Positions 33,421-43,200 of a stretch of 64,000 nucleotides of DNA are shown here, piece after piece. The stretch comes from Myxococcales bacterium (GTDB taxonomy: Bacteria > Myxococcota_A > Polyangia > Polyangiales > Polyangiaceae): the NCBI GenBank assembly GCA_005777185.1, contig SXNL01000226.1:1-64000 (forward strand). The letters run 5' to 3'. Within the stretch, counting starts at the first letter, position 1. Every line of letters starts with the position of its first letter. The notes under the pieces are model-generated. The model did no database searches, was not told where the DNA came from, and saw nothing but the letters and a program-made list of their open reading frames with translations. A program made the translations under genes and the position numbers.

Positions 33421-34662
33421 TCAGCCCCCTCGAACCTCCATGAGGCTGCGCGCGATCTGGGACACCTGGATCTCGTCGGTCCCGCCGTAGATCTGGAGGA
33501 CCTTCGCGTCGCGGGCGAGCTGCTCGACGCGGAACTCGGCCATGTAGCCGTTCCCCCCGAACAGCTGGACGGCCTCCATCGCGACCTCGCTGGCCGCCTG
33601 AGCGCAGTACAGCTTGCAGGCGCTCGCCTCGGCCAGCTGCATCTTCTTGCCCGCGATCGCCAGCTCGATCATGCGGTACACGAGGTTCTGCACGTTCATG
33701 CGCGCGACCTCCATCCGCGCGAGCTTGAGCTGGATGAGCTGGAACTCCCCGATCGGCCGTCCGAACTGCACGCGGGTCTTCGCGTATTCCACGGATCGGG
33801 CCAGGCACTCCTCGATGATCCCGAGCGCCATCGCCGCCACGCCGGTGCGCTCGGCCGTGAACGTGTCCTTCGCGCCCGTGCGGTAGCTCACCTCCTCGGT
33901 CTCGCCGAGGAGCTGGTCGGCCGGGACGAACACGTCCTCGAGGAAGAGCTCGCCCGTCGGTGACGAGTGCAGGCCCATCTTGCGGAGCGCCTTCGTCTGC
34001 GTGAGCCCGTTCGCGCCTCGCTCGACGACGAACGAGAGGACCTTGCGATCGCGCGGGTCGTTCCCGTCGTCGAGCTTGCAGATGAACACGATCACGTCGG
34101 CGTGCGGGCCGTTGGTGATGAACGTCTTGTTGCCGGAGAGCAGGTAGCCCCCGTCCGAGCGCCGCGCCGTCGCCTTCATCGACCCGAACGCATCGGAGCC
34201 CGAGCCGGGCTCGGTGATCGCCCACGAGCCGACCTTCTCGAGCGTGAGGAGCTCCTTCACCCAGCGGTCGATCTGGCGGGCCGTCCCGCGGCTCATGATG
34301 GTGCCCGCGGTGAGCCCCGCGGAGACGCCGAGGGCGGTGACCATCCCGGGGCAGTACCGGGACAGCTCGATGATCGAGATCATCTGCATGGCCACCTGCT
34401 CGCCTGGCTCGGCTCGCTCCACGACCTCGAGCGTCTCGCCGCGCGCCCGGGCCTCCTCGCGCTTCCTCGCGCGGGCGGCGGCCTTCTCGGCACGCATCAC
34501 CGCGAGATCCGCGACGCCGAAGGTCGCGAACATCTTGCGGAGGATCGGGTACGGCGGCATGTCGCCGTGCTCGAGCTCGTGGAGGTTGGGCTTCACCTCC
34601 GCGTCGACGAACCGTTTGACCAGGTCGCGGATCTGCGCGTGCGTCTCGCTCCACTCGATCAT
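33421..34662 (-). CDS. Acyl-CoA dehydrogenase
   Basis: A 413-residue flavoprotein of the acyl-CoA dehydrogenase family. Conserved blocks: AITEPGSGSDAFGSMKATAR (FAD/substrate), GNKTFITNGPHADV, EYAKTRVQFGRPIGEFQLIQ, AVQLFGGNGYMAEFRVEQLARDAKVLQIYGGTDEIQ. Where medium-chain enzymes have the base Glu in YEGT, this protein has YGGT, so the base may lie elsewhere as in isovaleryl-CoA-type enzymes. It carries an insertion of about 35 residues near 65-100 (KAAARARKREEARARGETLE) rich in Arg and Glu. Its start overlaps the stop of the upstream gene (ATGA). Confidence 0.93.
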   Translation of the reverse strand: MIEWSETHAQIRDLVKRFVDAEVKPNLHELEHGDMPPYPILRKMFATFGVADLAVMRAEKAAARARKREEARARGETLEVVERAEPGEQVAMQMISIIELSRYCPGMVTALGVSAGLTAGTIMSRGTARQIDRWVKELLTLEKVGSWAITEPGSGSDAFGSMKATARRSDGGYLLSGNKTFITNGPHADVIVFICKLDDGNDPRDRKVLSFVVERGANGLTQTKALRKMGLHSSPTGELFLEDVFVPADQLLGETEEVSYRTGAKDTFTAERTGVAAMALGIIEECLARSVEYAKTRVQFGRPIGEFQLIQLKLARMEVARMNVQNLVYRMIELAIAGKKMQLAEASACKLYCAQAASEVAMEAVQLFGGNGYMAEFRVEQLARDAKVLQIYGGTDEIQVSQIARSLMEVRGG

Positions 34663-35513
34663 GGCGAGCGGGGCGTGCTCGTCGCGTGCACCGCGACCAC
34701 GCGGCCGAGGGCGTCGGTCACCGTCGCGTGGACGGTCACGGGTCCGAACTTGAACGGCTTCGCCACCGGCCCGGCCTGCCCCCGCGCGACGTACGCGTTG
34801 TCGGCGTGCAGCCGGTACGTCGCGCCCTGCGACACCTGCACGCCCACGGGCAAGCCCGCCTTCATGTCGAACGTCGGCGGGACGACGACCGAGGCGCGCG
34901 GGAGGTCGGGCCTCCCCGCGACGAGCGCCGCCGACACCGTGCCCGCAATCTTCGCGGCGCTCGGGACCGCGCTCGGCGAGGTCCCCGCCGGAGCGTTCAC
35001 GGCGAGCACGTCCACGAGGAAGGCGACGTTGCCGCGTGCCCCGACGACCAGATGCGTGCCCCGTCCGCCATCGTCCGCCCACGCGACGTCGCCGAGCGTC
35101 GGTGAGAAGGCGAGCTCGGACGATACGCCGTGCAGCGCCGCCTCGAGGAAGGCGCGCGCCCCGGCCTCGTCCCTGGCGACGGCGACGGTGACGATCGCGC
35201 GCACCTGGTCCGTCGCGTCGGCGAAGCTGGTGACGATGCCTCCGTCGTCCGCCGGGTGGTCGTCCCTCGCGCGAACCTTGAGTCCGGCGATCCCGATGCG
35301 CTGCATGTCCACGCCCGCGAACCTGGCGCTCGACGGCGACGCCGAGGCGAGCTGCGGGTAGGCCGCGCGAAACCGCGCCTCGAGGGCCGCGTCCTCGGCG
35401 GTCCTCGTGACGACGGGCGGCGCCGCAGCCGCGCTCCCCGCCGCGAGCACGAGCCCGAGACTGGCGGCGATGAGGATCGCGTCAGTAGGTGTTCGTCGTC
35501 GTCTTGTCGACAT
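34659..35513 (-). CDS. Exported protein of unknown function
   Basis: A 284-residue protein starting MSTRRRRTPTDAIL with a signal peptide ending SAAAA. The mature part begins with a helical segment and then beta-rich stretches (GLKVRARDDHPADDG, DQVRAIVTVAVARD, THLVVGARGNVAFLVDVLAV). It ends with GPVTVHATVTDALGRVVAVHATSTP. No family recognised. Its start lies 32 bases inside the end of the upstream gene and its stop overlaps the acyl-CoA dehydrogenase start by 4 bases, so the three genes form one unit. Codon use looks like its neighbours. Confidence 0.65.
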   Translation of the reverse strand: MSTRRRRTPTDAILIAASLGLVLAAGSAAAAPPVVTRTAEDAALEARFRAAYPQLASASPSSARFAGVDMQRIGIAGLKVRARDDHPADDGGIVTSFADATDQVRAIVTVAVARDEAGARAFLEAALHGVSSELAFSPTLGDVAWADDGGRGTHLVVGARGNVAFLVDVLAVNAPAGTSPSAVPSAAKIAGTVSAALVAGRPDLPRASVVVPPTFDMKAGLPVGVQVSQGATYRLHADNAYVARGQAGPVAKPFKFGPVTVHATVTDALGRVVAVHATSTPRSP

Positions 35514-37248
35514 ACTTGTATCCAACCTGCGTGGGGGTGCCGGGGGAGAGGCGCGAGAGGTAGTCCGCGCCGGTGAGGTTCTGCACGAGGAGCTTCGTCT
35601 GCGGCGCCGCCTTCGGATCCGCGTCACCGTCGACCGCAAGCGTCGCGTCGTTGATGGTCGCGGCCGCGTCGGGCGAGGTCACGGCGTGGTAGCTGAACGA
35701 GAGGCGCCCGCTGTTGAACGGCGACCCGAAGCTCGTCGCGCCGATGCCCAGGATCGGGTTCAACGGGAAGTCGAACCCGATGATCGCGTACTTGAGGCTC
35801 GCGCCGATCATGTTCGAGAACGTCGTGAGGATGCTGGCGCAGTCGCTGCAGTTGATGACGGTGCCGTTGTCGCGCCGGAGGAGGCGCGCGAGCCGGAAGC
35901 CCGCCGAACCGTAACCCGACGAGTAGGCCGTGTAGTGCGAGGCGCCACTCGCCCGGTCGTACGAGAGGCCCATCCCCTCGTAGACATGCTTGACGAGAGC
36001 CGCGCGGACGGCCGCCGCGTCGGCCGCTTTGCCCCCCACGGCCCTCGTGGCCTCGTCGACCACGGCGACCCACGGGAGGTTGGGGACCGACGCGCCCTGC
36101 GTGTTGCCGAGGACGCCGTACAGACGCAGCGTCGCGTTCACGTCCACCCCCGGGATCTCGACCCACTCGTTCGCGTCGTTCCTCGCCTCGAACTTGATCA
36201 CGAGAGGGTGGTCGACGCGGTTCACGGACGGGACCGGCGAGTCCTTGAGGCGCACGGCGAGGGTCGCCCCCTCCTTCACCCCCTGCGCGTACGCGCCTGC
36301 GATGGCGACGCGGACCGCCGGCGCCCCGGGGACGTCGAGACCGGTCGGCTGCGTGACGCCCTGAGGCCCGCGCGCCGACTTGCCGATGGTGACGAGGACG
36401 TCGGGGCGCGTCCCCACGGTGAGCGACACGGGGAGCGTCGCGCCCTTCTCGAGCACCGCGCCCGTACCGTCGACCGGTGGCGTCTCCAGATCGTCCCACG
36501 GCTTTGCGAACGCGCGCAGCACGCCCTTCGCGTCGTCGATCTCGGGCTCGCCCTGCGGCAGCACCAGGGTCGCCGCCACGACGGACGAGATGGGGTACGA
36601 GCTGCGGTAGACATGATCGACCGCGTGGTACATCAGCTCGCCGCGCGCGCCGTCCCCGCCGCGGACGTCGATGGCCGTGACGCCGAGCCGGACCAGGTGC
36701 AAAGGGGCGCTCGCCATCGCGGGCCTCGCCTGCGTCGCGTTCGCCGGACACCCGACCGTGGCCGTGAGCGTGTACGCGCCTGTCGCGAGATCGGCGGTCA
36801 CGGTCGTGTTCAAGAGGACGTCGACCTTGCCCAGCTCGCGCGGCGCGTCGAGCAGCGTCGCGACCTCGGCGCCGCCCTTGTAGAGCATGAGCTTCACCGG
36901 GCGCGGGCCCTTCATGCCGGCCTCGTCGCCGACCGCGAGCTGGATGGGGAACGCCTGTCGCGCCCGCGCGTCGGCTGCCGGAGCGCTCGCGATCGCCGCC
37001 GTCGCGCGACACTCCGTCGTCGGCGGAGCCGCAACGCCGCCCGTGTTCCCCGTGTCGTCGACCTTGCCCGTGGTGCCTCCAGCCCCGGGGCCAGGGATGG
37101 GATCGGCGCTCGAGCCACCGCACGCCGCGAGCACCGCGAGCACGCTGAGCTTGAAGAGCCTGATCGGGGCGGTGGGCGCGCGCGGCGTGCGCGTGAGGGA
37201 CCCGCCAATCGAGGAGAAGGAGCGCGACACGTTGGAGCCTTTCGCCAC
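35482..37248 (-). CDS. Large lipoprotein with possible transglutaminase-like Cys-His-Asp site
   Basis: A 588-residue protein. The GTG at 37248 is chosen because GGAGG lies 8 bases upstream; a longer frame would cross the divergent gene's start. About 35 residues precede the hydrophobic core LFKLSVLAVLAACGG, which ends in a lipobox. The middle is beta-rich. Near residue 490 comes INCSDCASILTTFSNMIGASLKYAIIG, followed some 50 residues later by SYHAVTSPD and INDATL. This spacing recalls a transglutaminase-like Cys, His, Asp arrangement, but the match is weak. Divergent from the CocE/NonD hydrolase. Confidence 0.55.
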   Translation of the reverse strand: MAKGSNVSRSFSSIGGSLTRTPRAPTAPIRLFKLSVLAVLAACGGSSADPIPGPGAGGTTGKVDDTGNTGGVAAPPTTECRATAAIASAPAADARARQAFPIQLAVGDEAGMKGPRPVKLMLYKGGAEVATLLDAPRELGKVDVLLNTTVTADLATGAYTLTATVGCPANATQARPAMASAPLHLVRLGVTAIDVRGGDGARGELMYHAVDHVYRSSYPISSVVAATLVLPQGEPEIDDAKGVLRAFAKPWDDLETPPVDGTGAVLEKGATLPVSLTVGTRPDVLVTIGKSARGPQGVTQPTGLDVPGAPAVRVAIAGAYAQGVKEGATLAVRLKDSPVPSVNRVDHPLVIKFEARNDANEWVEIPGVDVNATLRLYGVLGNTQGASVPNLPWVAVVDEATRAVGGKAADAAAVRAALVKHVYEGMGLSYDRASGASHYTAYSSGYGSAGFRLARLLRRDNGTVINCSDCASILTTFSNMIGASLKYAIIGFDFPLNPILGIGATSFGSPFNSGRLSFSYHAVTSPDAAATINDATLAVDGDADPKAAPQTKLLVQNLTGADYLSRLSPGTPTQVGYKYVDKTTTNTY

Positions 37249-37307
37249 CGGGAGACCTCCGAGGGAATACGCAGTTCTAGCCTGGAAATCCGGATATACA
37301 AGGCGCC

Positions 37308-39362
37308 ATGCGCGCGACGTCTCGGTTTTCGTTTGCCTTTTTGAGTGGGTCTCGGCTGTCGTGGGGTTCCGTGCTTCCACTCACGGCGTCATTGTACGGC
37401 GCGTCGTGCGCGGCCTTCCTCGGCTGCGCTCACCCGCGCGCGGCCGCCGCGGCTGGACCCGCGACCGGCGCGGGCGCGGCTCCGCCCCAGGTCGCCGACG
37501 AGCTGCCGCTCGTCCCGGGGGAGCTCAGGGACGAGCCCGCCGAGATCGCGCGCGCGATGCGTGAATGGTACACGAAGTACGAGTACCGCATCCCCATGCG
37601 CGACGGCGTCCGCCTGTACACCGTCGTGTACGTGCCCAAGGACACCACGCGCACGTGGCCCACGATGCTCCTTCGCACCCCCTACGGGGTCGCACCTTAC
37701 GGAATCGACAACTATCCATCGAAGGACAACGCACGCGCGATCCGCAAGTTCGCGCCGTCGGTCGCGTTCGTGCGGGACGGGTTCATCCTCGCGCAGCAGG
37801 ACGTGAGAGGCCGGATGATGTCGGAGGGGAGCTTCGCGGACGTCCGTCCCCGCGCCACCGATCGCAAGGGCACCGACGAGGCGACCGACGCGTGGGACAC
37901 CATCGACTTCCTGGTGAAGAACGTCCCCCACAACAACGGCAAGGTCGGCATGTGGGGGATCTCCTACCCGGGCTTCTACGCCGCGCAGGCGGCCATCGAC
38001 TCCCACCCTGCGCTGAAGGCCGTGAGCCCGCAGGCGCCCGTCACGGAGTGGTTCCTCGGGGACGACTTCCACCACAACGGCGCTCTGTTCCTCGCCGACT
38101 CGTTCGACTTCTACGTCAACTTCGGCAAGCCCCGCCCCGCGCCGACGCCGAAGATCACCTGGGATTTCGAGCGCGACGTGGCCGACGTCTACGCGTTCTT
38201 CCTGGAGATGGGCCCGCTCTCCAACGCGAACGCCAAGTACATGAAGAACGACATCGCGTTCTGGAACGAGATCCTCGCGCACGACACGCGCGACGCCTTC
38301 TGGCAGGCGCGCGATCCGAGGCCCCACTACCGCAACCCGAAGGTCGCCGTGATGACCGTCGGCGGCTGGTTCGACGCGGAGGATCTCTGGGGCTCGCTCG
38401 AGACCTACCGCGCGTTCGAGAAGGCACCTGGCGCGGACAACACGCTCGTCATGGGCCCGTGGAGCCACGGCGGCTGGGCCAGGAACGACGGCGACCACCT
38501 CGGCGACGTCGCGTTCGGGCAGAAGACCGCCCTCTTCTACCGACAGAACATCGAGTACCCATTCTTCCAGAAGCACCTGAAGGGAAAGAAGGTCGCGCCG
38601 GGGCCCGAGGCATGGATCTTCGAGACCGGCACGAACGTGTGGCGCAAGTACGCGGCCTGGCCACCCGCCGATGCGAAGCCCCACGCGCTCTACCTCCACG
38701 CGGGCGGCGGGCTGTCGAGCGCCGCGCCGAGGGCGGGGGACGCGCCGTTCGACGCGTGGCTGAGCGATCCCGCGAAGCCCGTCCCCTACACCGGAAAGCC
38801 GTCGGGTGAGCTCGACCACGAGTACATGACCGCCGACCAGCGCTTCGCTGCGCGAAGGCCCGACGTTCTCGTGTATTCTACACCCACCCTCGACGCCGAC
38901 GTGACCGTGGCCGGCCCCGTGGAGGCGAGCCTGTGGGTGTCCACGACGGGCACGGATCTCGACGTCGTGGTCAAGCTCGTCGACGTCTTCCCCGAGAACG
39001 CACAGGATCCCGAGCCCAACCCCGCCGGCGTGAAGATGGGCGGCTACCAGTCGCTGGTCCGCGCGGAGGTCATGCGCGGGAAGTTCAGGAACAGCTTCGA
39101 GAAGCCCGAGCCCTTCAAGCCCGGCGAGCCGGCCCTCGTCCGCTTCACCCTCCCCGACACGTGCCACACGTTCCGCGCCGGGCACCGGCTCATGGTGCAG
39201 GTGCAGAGCTCGTGGTTTCCGCTCGTGGATCGCAACCCGCAGACCTTCATGAACATCCACACGGCGAAGGCGACCGACTTCCGCGCGGCGACGCACCAGC
39301 TCTTCCACACCGCCGACCGCGCCTCCCGCCTCGACCTGCGGCTCACCGCCGGAAAGCTCTGA
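37308..39362 (+). CDS. CocE/NonD-family hydrolase, exported
   Basis: A 684-residue protein. An N-terminal signal region with Cys (AFLGCAH) is followed by the catalytic domain: PMRDGVRLYTVVYVPKD, LLRTPYGV, AQQDVRGRMMSEG, nucleophile motif GISYPGF (Ser219), VMTVGGWFDAEDLWG and GPWSHGGW with the likely catalytic Asp and His. The C-terminal X-Pro dipeptidyl-peptidase-type jelly-roll (TVAGPVEASLWVSTTGTDLDVVVKLVDVFP) completes the family. Such enzymes hydrolyse acyl or glutaryl esters and amides. It is divergent from the 588-residue lipoprotein with 59 bases between. Confidence 0.92.
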   Translation: MRATSRFSFAFLSGSRLSWGSVLPLTASLYGASCAAFLGCAHPRAAAAAGPATGAGAAPPQVADELPLVPGELRDEPAEIARAMREWYTKYEYRIPMRDGVRLYTVVYVPKDTTRTWPTMLLRTPYGVAPYGIDNYPSKDNARAIRKFAPSVAFVRDGFILAQQDVRGRMMSEGSFADVRPRATDRKGTDEATDAWDTIDFLVKNVPHNNGKVGMWGISYPGFYAAQAAIDSHPALKAVSPQAPVTEWFLGDDFHHNGALFLADSFDFYVNFGKPRPAPTPKITWDFERDVADVYAFFLEMGPLSNANAKYMKNDIAFWNEILAHDTRDAFWQARDPRPHYRNPKVAVMTVGGWFDAEDLWGSLETYRAFEKAPGADNTLVMGPWSHGGWARNDGDHLGDVAFGQKTALFYRQNIEYPFFQKHLKGKKVAPGPEAWIFETGTNVWRKYAAWPPADAKPHALYLHAGGGLSSAAPRAGDAPFDAWLSDPAKPVPYTGKPSGELDHEYMTADQRFAARRPDVLVYSTPTLDADVTVAGPVEASLWVSTTGTDLDVVVKLVDVFPENAQDPEPNPAGVKMGGYQSLVRAEVMRGKFRNSFEKPEPFKPGEPALVRFTLPDTCHTFRAGHRLMVQVQSSWFPLVDRNPQTFMNIHTAKATDFRAATHQLFHTADRASRLDLRLTAGKL

Positions 39363-39365
39363 GGA

Positions 39366-39686
39366 TCACTCGAGGTTCATGCCGAAGCAGGTCGTCCCCG
39401 TACCCTTGCAGTCGTTCTTCCCCGCGCAGCCGTGCCGCCCTTCCACAGCGCACGAGCTCTTGCCCTTGCAGTCGTTCTTCCCGGCGCAGCACCCCTTCGT
39501 GGGCGGCTCCTTCACGGCTCGCTTCTCGCGCGAGCCGCCCGCGTCCCGGTCCAGCTGGTGGCCGAGGGACGAAGGAGCCGACGCCGACGTCGCGGTCATC
39601 GGCGCCGCGACCACACGCGGCTCGGTGCACCCCATGAGCGCGCCGGCCACGATCCCGCGCCCCGCGATACGAGCGAGCTTCGACAT
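39366..39686 (-). CDS. Small exported Cys-repeat protein (CAGKNDCKG repeats)
   Basis: A 106-residue protein with signal peptide ending GALMGC (lipobox-like). The mature C-terminal third is built from two similar units, CCAGKNDCKGKSSC and GCAGKNDCKGTGTTC, spaced by a short VEGRHG. Nine to ten Cys in 45 residues, with Lys, Gly and Asn between, recall low-complexity metal-binding secreted peptides. The underlying DNA keeps a repeat CCCTTGCAGTCGTTCTTCCC. Metal binding is inferred, not shown. It converges with the CocE/NonD gene by 3 bases. Confidence 0.65.
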   Translation of the reverse strand: MSKLARIAGRGIVAGALMGCTEPRVVAAPMTATSASAPSSLGHQLDRDAGGSREKRAVKEPPTKGCCAGKNDCKGKSSCAVEGRHGCAGKNDCKGTGTTCFGMNLE

Positions 39687-39757
39687 GTGTCCTCTAGCCT
39701 ACCGTCGTCGCGCCCCTTGGGCAGGAGGCCCGCCCGGGGCGCGCCCGCTCCCCGGCG

Positions 39758-40147
39758 TCAGCCGAAGTAGGACTTCACGCTCGCGTCGGTGAGCACGCGG
39801 ATCGACTTCAGGTTCATCCCGACGTTCGTGACGGTGAGGCCCGTGAGCACGAGCGTCGCGAGCGACCAGTCGTGGATGAAGAGCCAGCCGAGCTTGGCGG
39901 AAGCGAGCGTGCCGAGGACGGCGAAGATGCCCGACAGGCCGATCAGGATCGTTCGCCAGACGTGCGACCGAGCGAGGAGCCGCCCGCCGAGGAACCACGT
40001 GACGGCGAAGCTGAAGAGCGTGCTCACGGCCGCGCCGACGATGGAGAAGAAGCCGATGCCATTCTGCACGAGCGTCGCCACCCCGGTGAAGAGGGCGTAG
40101 CCGTACCAGGCGTGGGTGAGCGTCTCGATCTTCTGCTTGCCGGTCAT
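39758..40147 (-). CDS. Small membrane protein, unknown function
   Basis: A 129-residue protein with four hydrophobic segments: YALFTGVATLVQNGIGFF, AVSTLFSFAVTWFLGG, WRTILIGLSGIFAVLGTL, WSLATLVLTGLTVTNVGM. It has a basic loop GGRLLARSHVWR between helices two and three. No motif points to an activity. The 124 bases upstream hold nothing I recognise. Weakly supported beyond being an open frame with strong codon bias. Confidence 0.6.
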   Translation of the reverse strand: MTGKQKIETLTHAWYGYALFTGVATLVQNGIGFFSIVGAAVSTLFSFAVTWFLGGRLLARSHVWRTILIGLSGIFAVLGTLASAKLGWLFIHDWSLATLVLTGLTVTNVGMNLKSIRVLTDASVKSYFG

Positions 40148-40271
40148 CGGTCTTCCTCGGGGTGGTGGGAGGTGGGCCTGTCTTACGGAGATGTAGGACG
40201 AAAGATCCCCGCGAGCGACTCAACGATAACCAACCCGGCTCCGTCCGCCACAACGTCGGGCGATTTCGCAC

Positions 40272-43200
40272 CTACATTCCCTCACTCCCCGGACGTGGCT
40301 CGGCGGGGAGCGGGGGCGGCGTGGGCCGCGGGATGACGGGCGGAAGTGGCGCCTTCCTCCACAGACCTCCCATCGCGAACGACGTCCACCCCCAGCGCAG
40401 CCAACCGAGCAGCGCGAACGCCGTCCAGAGCGCCCACGTCAGCATCACCCCGCGGTACACGAGCACGGGAACCGACACGATCCACGGCGCCGCGAGCGCG
40501 GGGCCGGAGCGGTCGACGTACCACCTCAGGAGATGCGGGCTCGACCCGTTCCCCCGCACCTGCATCTCGGGAGCACCGAGCAGCCCCTGGTGGATCGCGA
40601 CCATCAGGACGACGAGCGCGAGGACGGTCAGCGGCACGATGCCGATCTGGCGGAGGTTGAACGTCCAGCGGCGGCCCCCGTCGTCGCCCGTGTCCTTCCT
40701 GCGGCGTCCGAGCGCGAAGAGCCACCCGACGAAGACGGCGCCGAGCACGAGGCTCACCTGCGAGAGGCCGATCGCGAGCAGCAGCCAGTGCCACGAGCGG
40801 AGGGGGGTGGACGTCGTCCGACCGAGGAGCAGCGCCACGACGGCGAGGATCGCGAGGAGGCTCCAGAAGAGCACCGCCGGCCCCGCGCCGGGACCTCCCA
40901 CGAGCAGCAGCCAGCGCCCCTGGGACACCTCGAGCGTGGTGCTCGCGTTCACCGACGGCGCCCCGAGGTCGGCCGTGCGCGCGCGGAAGAAGGCGCCGAT
41001 CCCCACGGGGTCACGCCACGTCGCGACCACCGCCTGCGCGCCTGGCACGAGCGGGATCGTGACCTTGCGCCCGTCCTGTCTCAGAGGCTGCGCGCGACCC
41101 GCGACCGTGAGCGTCTCGAGGACCGCCCCCTCGGGAAGGAGCAGCGTGTGCTCGCCGCCGCGGCTCGAACGGAGCGTCGCGGTGAGCGTCGCGTCGGTCG
41201 CGCGCAGTCCCGGACGAAACGCCGTGACGGAGTCATCGATGGTGAGCGTCTGCCCCGGAACGCCGGCCGGGCGATCGAGCGCGACGAGCACCTCCTCGCC
41301 GGGCCACGGGTGGAACGCGGGGATCCGGACGCTCGTGCCGGACGCGGCGTGGATGGGCGGGATGCCGCCGTAGGAGGCGTGCCAGATGGGCCCCACGTCC
41401 ACGTTCCAGATCTCGGTCCACGAGGGGCTGCGCGGGGCGGCGAGCCGGATGGGGGATCGCTGCTCGAGGACCGAGTGCCATGTCACCTCGGACACCTGAG
41501 GCCCCATGTTGACGAGCGCCTTGCCGCCCGAGACGCGGAGGTCGGTGGTGACGTTCTCCCCCGGCAGGAGCGGGATCTCGAGCACGACGGCTGCGCCGGG
41601 CGGCGTCGCGCGGACGACGCGCGTGTCCACCTGCCAGTTGAGACCTATCTGGAGGGTGCGCTCGACACGCACGAACGGGGGTAGGACGCCGGGCTGTAGC
41701 GAGGCGCCCGCGCCCTCCCTTCGCACGCGGGTGAGCTGCAGGTTCTCGTCGGCGAGGCCGTCCTCGTGGACCCCCTCGACCGTCCATCCGGTGGCGGACA
41801 CCTCGACACGGTGCGGGCGTAGAGGGAGCGCGATCTGCACCGTCTCGCGATCGGGAAGCTCGCCCTCGAGCACCACCTGGTGGTTGCCCGGGGAGAGGAG
41901 GAGCCAGAGCGCGCCCGTCTCGAGCCGGGCCAGCCCACGCGCCGGCTGGCCGTCGAGGAGCACCTCGCGCGGCGTCCACTGCGCGAGCGATCCGGGGAGC
42001 GGCACCGCCGTCGGCGCGATGGCGTCGACCTCCATGCGGGCGCGGAGCGTCGCGCCCTTCGCCTCGAGGATCATCCGTGGGCTCGACGCGCACGATGGCG
42101 TGCACTCGGGCTTTCGGCTCAGGCGCTCCCTGAGCTCCTCGAGCGTCTTCGCGTCGGGGACCTGCGCGCGCGCCCGGCCCTCGACCGCCAGGAGCGCGAC
42201 CATCGAGAGCGCGGCGACCACGACGCGCGCGACCGGCGGCGCACCCCATGCCCCGGGCAGCCTTCCGGCGAGGAACGGCAGCGTCCTCGCGAGCAGGATG
42301 CCGAGCAGGACCGCGCGGAGCAGCGCGAGCGCCAGGTTGGCCCTCGGTGACAGGAGATGCACCTCCAGCCGCTGGCCGCGCGTGACCGGCCCGTTCCACT
42401 GCAGGGAGATCGTCGTCCACGTCCACTTCGGGACGCCCGGTCCGGTCTGGACGATGGCCTGCGGGTCGTACTCGATCGGGTTCTGCAGCTTGGCGCGACC
42501 CGCGTCGTACCGCGACGGTACCTTGCGGAGCGAACCTGCCTTCGACTGCGCGTGCGCCTTCTCCTCCCCCTCGCGCTCGCCACGGAGATCTTGCGCACCG
42601 TCCCCGTCGACCTTGGCGTCCTCCTCCGCGGCGGGCACCGAGACCGGCGGGGAAGCGCTCTTCCGCATGCCGAGATCGAGCAGCCCCGAGGAAGACCTCT
42701 CGATGCTCTCGCCACCCGACCCGACGACGGCGTCCGCGTTGGTCAACGAGGGAAAGAGGCCTTCGCGCACGTGGGCCACGACGAACGCGAGCGACAGGAG
42801 GGCCACGAGGACCGCAGCGGCGAGGCGCGCGCCCATGAACAGACGCCGCGCCGTGCTGGGCTCGGGGAGCACCCGGAACAGCGCCTCCGTCCCGAGGACG
42901 AACGCCCACGTCCATCTCGGCGCGCCGTCCTCCGGAAACGTGAGCAAGAATGCGCACGCCGCGATCACGCCCCACCGCGCTCCGTACAGTCGGCCCGCGG
43001 CGACGGCGAGGACGAGCGCAAGGAAGATCTCGAGCAGCGACCAGTGCTTCACCCACGTCCCCGACGCGTCGTCCGCGCCCGACACGTGGAGGAGGCGCCA
43101 CCCGGGCGGCAGGTGCAGCACCGCGGAGACCTTGTGGAAGTCGTGTGCCCAGCCGACCGCGGGCAGGTCGCGTGGGTCGCCCGGTATCCAGCTGTCGGCG

